From Lepiota brunneoincarnata (lineage: Eukaryota; Basidiomycota; Agaricomycetes; Agaricales; Agaricaceae), in the NCBI GenBank assembly GCA_023014365.1, contig JAEBUN010000007.1, positions 806,001 to 870,000 of the forward strand: a stretch of DNA of 64,000 nt, in the 5' to 3' direction. This document shows, piece by piece, positions 61,650 to 64,000 of this stretch. Numbering within the stretch: position 1 is the stretch's first letter; each line of letters starts with the position of its first letter. Below the pieces are notes generated by a model. That model was not told the DNA's origin. It searched no databases and saw nothing but the letters and a program-made list of their open reading frames with translations. Position numbers and translations under genes: made by a program.

Positions 61650-62034
61650 ATGGGGTGTGTGCATTTCTGCTCTCCTGTCGACGCTTCCCTGTAAACATAT
61701 TGGGCAGTGTCATTTTTTCCTGCATTGCAGGTGAATAGTCCGAGGTTGTTGCTGCCTGACTACGCAGGGCTGAAATACACGGTCAGGTATCTTTGAATGC
61801 ATTGGGAGTGCCATCATGACGATTGTGGATGTTATTGCGGGATGCCTTGAGTGTATTATAGGCTGTAAGTTTTCTTATGGATCATCTATGTCCGGATGTT
61901 GATTGGTGTCGGTAGGGATAGCCGGATGTTTAGCGACAATTGTGGACTGCTTGACATGTGGTTGTTGCAGGTAAATCAATCATTCGATGTCGAAATTTTC
62001 ACTTGTTCCTTGCTAATAATGTCTTAGACGTTAA
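61650..62034 (+). CDS. Very small hydrophobic Cys-rich peptide
   Basis: Too short for ordinary gene finding. Reading across introns gives GIFECIGSAIMTIVDVIAGC with LECIIG (61787 onward), then after an intron GIAGCLATIVDCLTCGCCR and, after another intron, a final arginine and stop (62032-62034). The product is about 50 residues of alternating hydrophobic and cysteine residues ending in a CxCC-R-R motif. The start is probably the ATG at 61650 (MG), but the first junction is one base out of phase, so exon 1 is unsure. Peptides of this style (hydrophobic, Ile/Ala-rich, ending in clustered Cys and Arg) recur in mushroom genomes without known function. A membrane-inserted peptide is the simplest reading. 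Confidence 0.4.
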
Positions 62035-62388
62035 CATGGGCTCCAGGACGCGGCGTGGTATGTCCTGGAGCCAGAAATGCGTACATACTTGTGCAATTGA
62101 TTTTAAGACAGACGATGATACCCTAGCGATGATAAATGATATTTTTCGTTGAACCTGGCTTGCTGCTGGACGAGCGATTGATCGATCGATGGACCTCGTC
62201 TTCTCCGATCATTTGCTCTTGGGCATGTGGTGATTAATGGCACACAGAACCAAACAATGAAGTTTGGAGATTAGATATTGGGGTTTTTTTTTCTCCTCCT
62301 TCTCCTCTTCCTCCCCACTCGCATTCGATTCTCTCAAATCCGAGTGGTGAGGGAGACGAGATCTACACCCTCTTATTTATCATACGTT
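62035..62388. other. URA2 upstream region
   Basis: 354 bp with a T/C-rich tract (62282-62330), typical of strongly transcribed fungal promoters, directly before the URA2 start. Confidence 0.5.
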
Positions 62389-64000
62389 ATGTCCCTCCAC
62401 AGCGGTTCTCCAAATGGCTATCTGAACGCCTTCCGCCCCTCTCTGGCTCGCACTGCTAGTGCTTTCGCCATCCCCGCACCACCAGTCACAGCTGTATCAG
62501 TGCAAGAAGACTGCTGTAGGAGATTGTTGACGGCGTCCTAGAACTTGCTGATGGCTCTGCCTTCCGTGGAATCAGCTTTGGTGCCGAGAAGAAGAGCGTT
62601 TCTGGCGAGTGTGTATTCCAGACGGGTAGAGTATTCGCAGAGCTTTTGCATAATGGTATAGCTCACCGGCGGCTCAGGTATGGTTGGCTATACCGAGTCC
62701 CTTACGGATCCCTCCTATGAGGGGCAAATTCTGGTTCTCACATACCCTTTGATCGGTAATTACGGCATCCCCGAGCGCCCGACGTCCTTGGATGATCTGC
62801 CGTCCGAGTTCGAGTCTTCCCGCATCCACGTCTCAGCACTCATTGTTGGATACTACTCTCAGGACTACAGCCACTTCCTTGCAGATTCGTCTCTCTCTAA
62901 ATGGCTCAAAGAGAATGGCGTTCCTGCTCTCTACTGGTATCGATACCCGTGCCCTTACTAAAAAAATTCGTGAAAAAGGCTCCATGCTTGGAAAGGTTCT
63001 CGCTCGTTCGAGTGAGCCTCGAGTCGGTCGGCCTAACGGGCTCAGCCCTGTGCATACTCAGACCCACCCACATCCTTCTATCCCTTCTACCCCGTATTCA
63101 TGGCGCGAGGATTATATCGATGTTTCCTTTTCTGACCCCAACCAAAAAAACCTTGTTGCAGCCGTATCCATCCCCGTCCCTCGTGTGTTCAAACCTACCA
63201 CTGCGGCCCGCCTCCATCCTTCTGGCAGACCGCTTCGTGTTCTAGCCATCGATGTCGGCATGAAATATAACCAAGTTCGCTGCTTCGTCAAGCGCGGCAT
63301 CGAACTCAAGGTCGTCCCTTGGAACTATGACTTCCTCTCCGATGCCGAACCCTATGATGGTCTCTTTGTCTCCAATGGACCAGGTGATCCAACTATGATT
63401 GAAGGAGACGGTTGAGAGGCTTTCGAAGGCCATGGAAAAAGAGGACAGGCCGATTTTTGGTATATGCCTCGGGCACCAACTCATTGCACTAGCTGCTGGT
63501 GCTACGACCTCGAAAATGAAATATGGAAACCGTGGTCAAAACATTCCTTGCACGGACGCCCTTTCTGGTCGTTGTTACATCACAAGTCAGAACCATGGAT
63601 TTCAAGTCGACACTGAGACTCTCCCAGACGGGTGGAAGGAGTTCTTCAAGAATGCCAACGATGGTAGCAACGAGGGAATCTACTATGAAAACAAGCCTTT
63701 CTTCTCCGTTCAGTTCCACCCCGAGTCCACCCCCGGTCCTCGTGATACCGAGTTTCTCTTCGACGTATTTATTCAGAATATAGAAGATTGCGCCAGGACC
63801 AATTCCTTGGTGCCTATCAAAATGCCTGGTGGCAGAAAGGAGGATAACGACAAGCGGGTTCCTCGCTCCAATGTCAGCAAGGTCATCATCCTCGGTTCCG
63901 GTGGTTTGTCTATCGGTCAGGCAGGAGAGTTCGATTATTCCGGCTCCCAAGCTATCAAGGCCCTCAAAGAGGAGGGCATTTATACCATTATGATCAACCC
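62389..64000 (+). CDS. URA2: URA2-type carbamoyl-phosphate synthase (GATase + start of CPSase), cut by window edge
   Basis: First enzymes of pyrimidine synthesis: glutamine-dependent CPSase, normally fused to aspartate transcarbamylase. The glutaminase part shows [73 protein letters not shown] (nucleophile Cys), [15 protein letters not shown] and [18 protein letters not shown] (catalytic His/Glu). It runs directly into the synthase domain ([20 protein letters not shown]). This fusion points to URA2 rather than the separate arginine-specific CPA1. A 50-bp intron interrupts FQT/GMVGY. Three one-base insertions break the frame: a G at 62519-62520 (before IVDGVLEL), a T at 62932 (before TGIDTRAL) and a G at 63404 (before TVERLSKAM). 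Since the gene should be essential, these are likely sequence errors. Confidence 0.9.

Overview
This is nuclear DNA of a filamentous basidiomycete, most likely an Agaricomycete (mushroom-forming fungus). The signs are genes split by many introns of about 50-60 bp with GT(A/G)NGT donors, class I hydrophobins, an F-box-like protein, a DUF6533 membrane protein, a URA2-type glutaminase-CPSase fusion and an intron-rich beta-tubulin. No rRNA, tRNA, CRISPR array or intact transposon was recognised.

Layout. 0-3.8 kb: the 3' part of an AzgA-like purine permease, an F-box-like protein and the sterol C-4 demethylase ERG25. 5.6-12.4 kb: two tandem questin-oxidase-like genes, a class II aldolase-like gene and a D-erythronate-dehydrogenase-like (DenD) gene, all on +. 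12.4-18.3 kb: a gene-poor gap. 18.3-21 kb: an SFP1-like C2H2 transcription factor. 24.2-28.9 kb: two tandem DMT/EamA transporters. 30.1-34.3 kb: two tandem MpaB-like oxygenases. 35.8-37.5 kb: a DUF6533 membrane protein. 37.5-38.8 kb: a second DenD gene on -. 39-42 kb: a protein with four dsRBD-like repeats. 43.8-49.3 kb: GPI1, a PhyH-type dioxygenase and a degenerate RNase-H-fold protein. 50.1-53.1 kb: a large membrane/extracellular protein, possibly DUF3433. 55.5-61.2 kb: two hydrophobins on either side of beta-tubulin. 61.6-62.0 kb: a tiny Cys-rich peptide. 62.4-64 kb: the start of URA2.

Housekeeping genes (ERG25, GPI1, tubulin, URA2) are mixed with accessory genes that mostly come in pairs. 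The 5.6-38.8 kb part is rich in oxidative and sugar-acid enzymes, transporters and one regulator. It has no polyketide or terpene synthase in view, so any pathway linking these genes is inference.

A strong technical signal runs through the window. Many genes carry single extra bases that break the reading frame while homologous protein continues in the next frame. URA2, which is expected to be essential, carries three. This looks like residual insertion errors of a draft long-read assembly more than biology. Frameshifts elsewhere, including apparent pseudogenes, should be read with that in mind.
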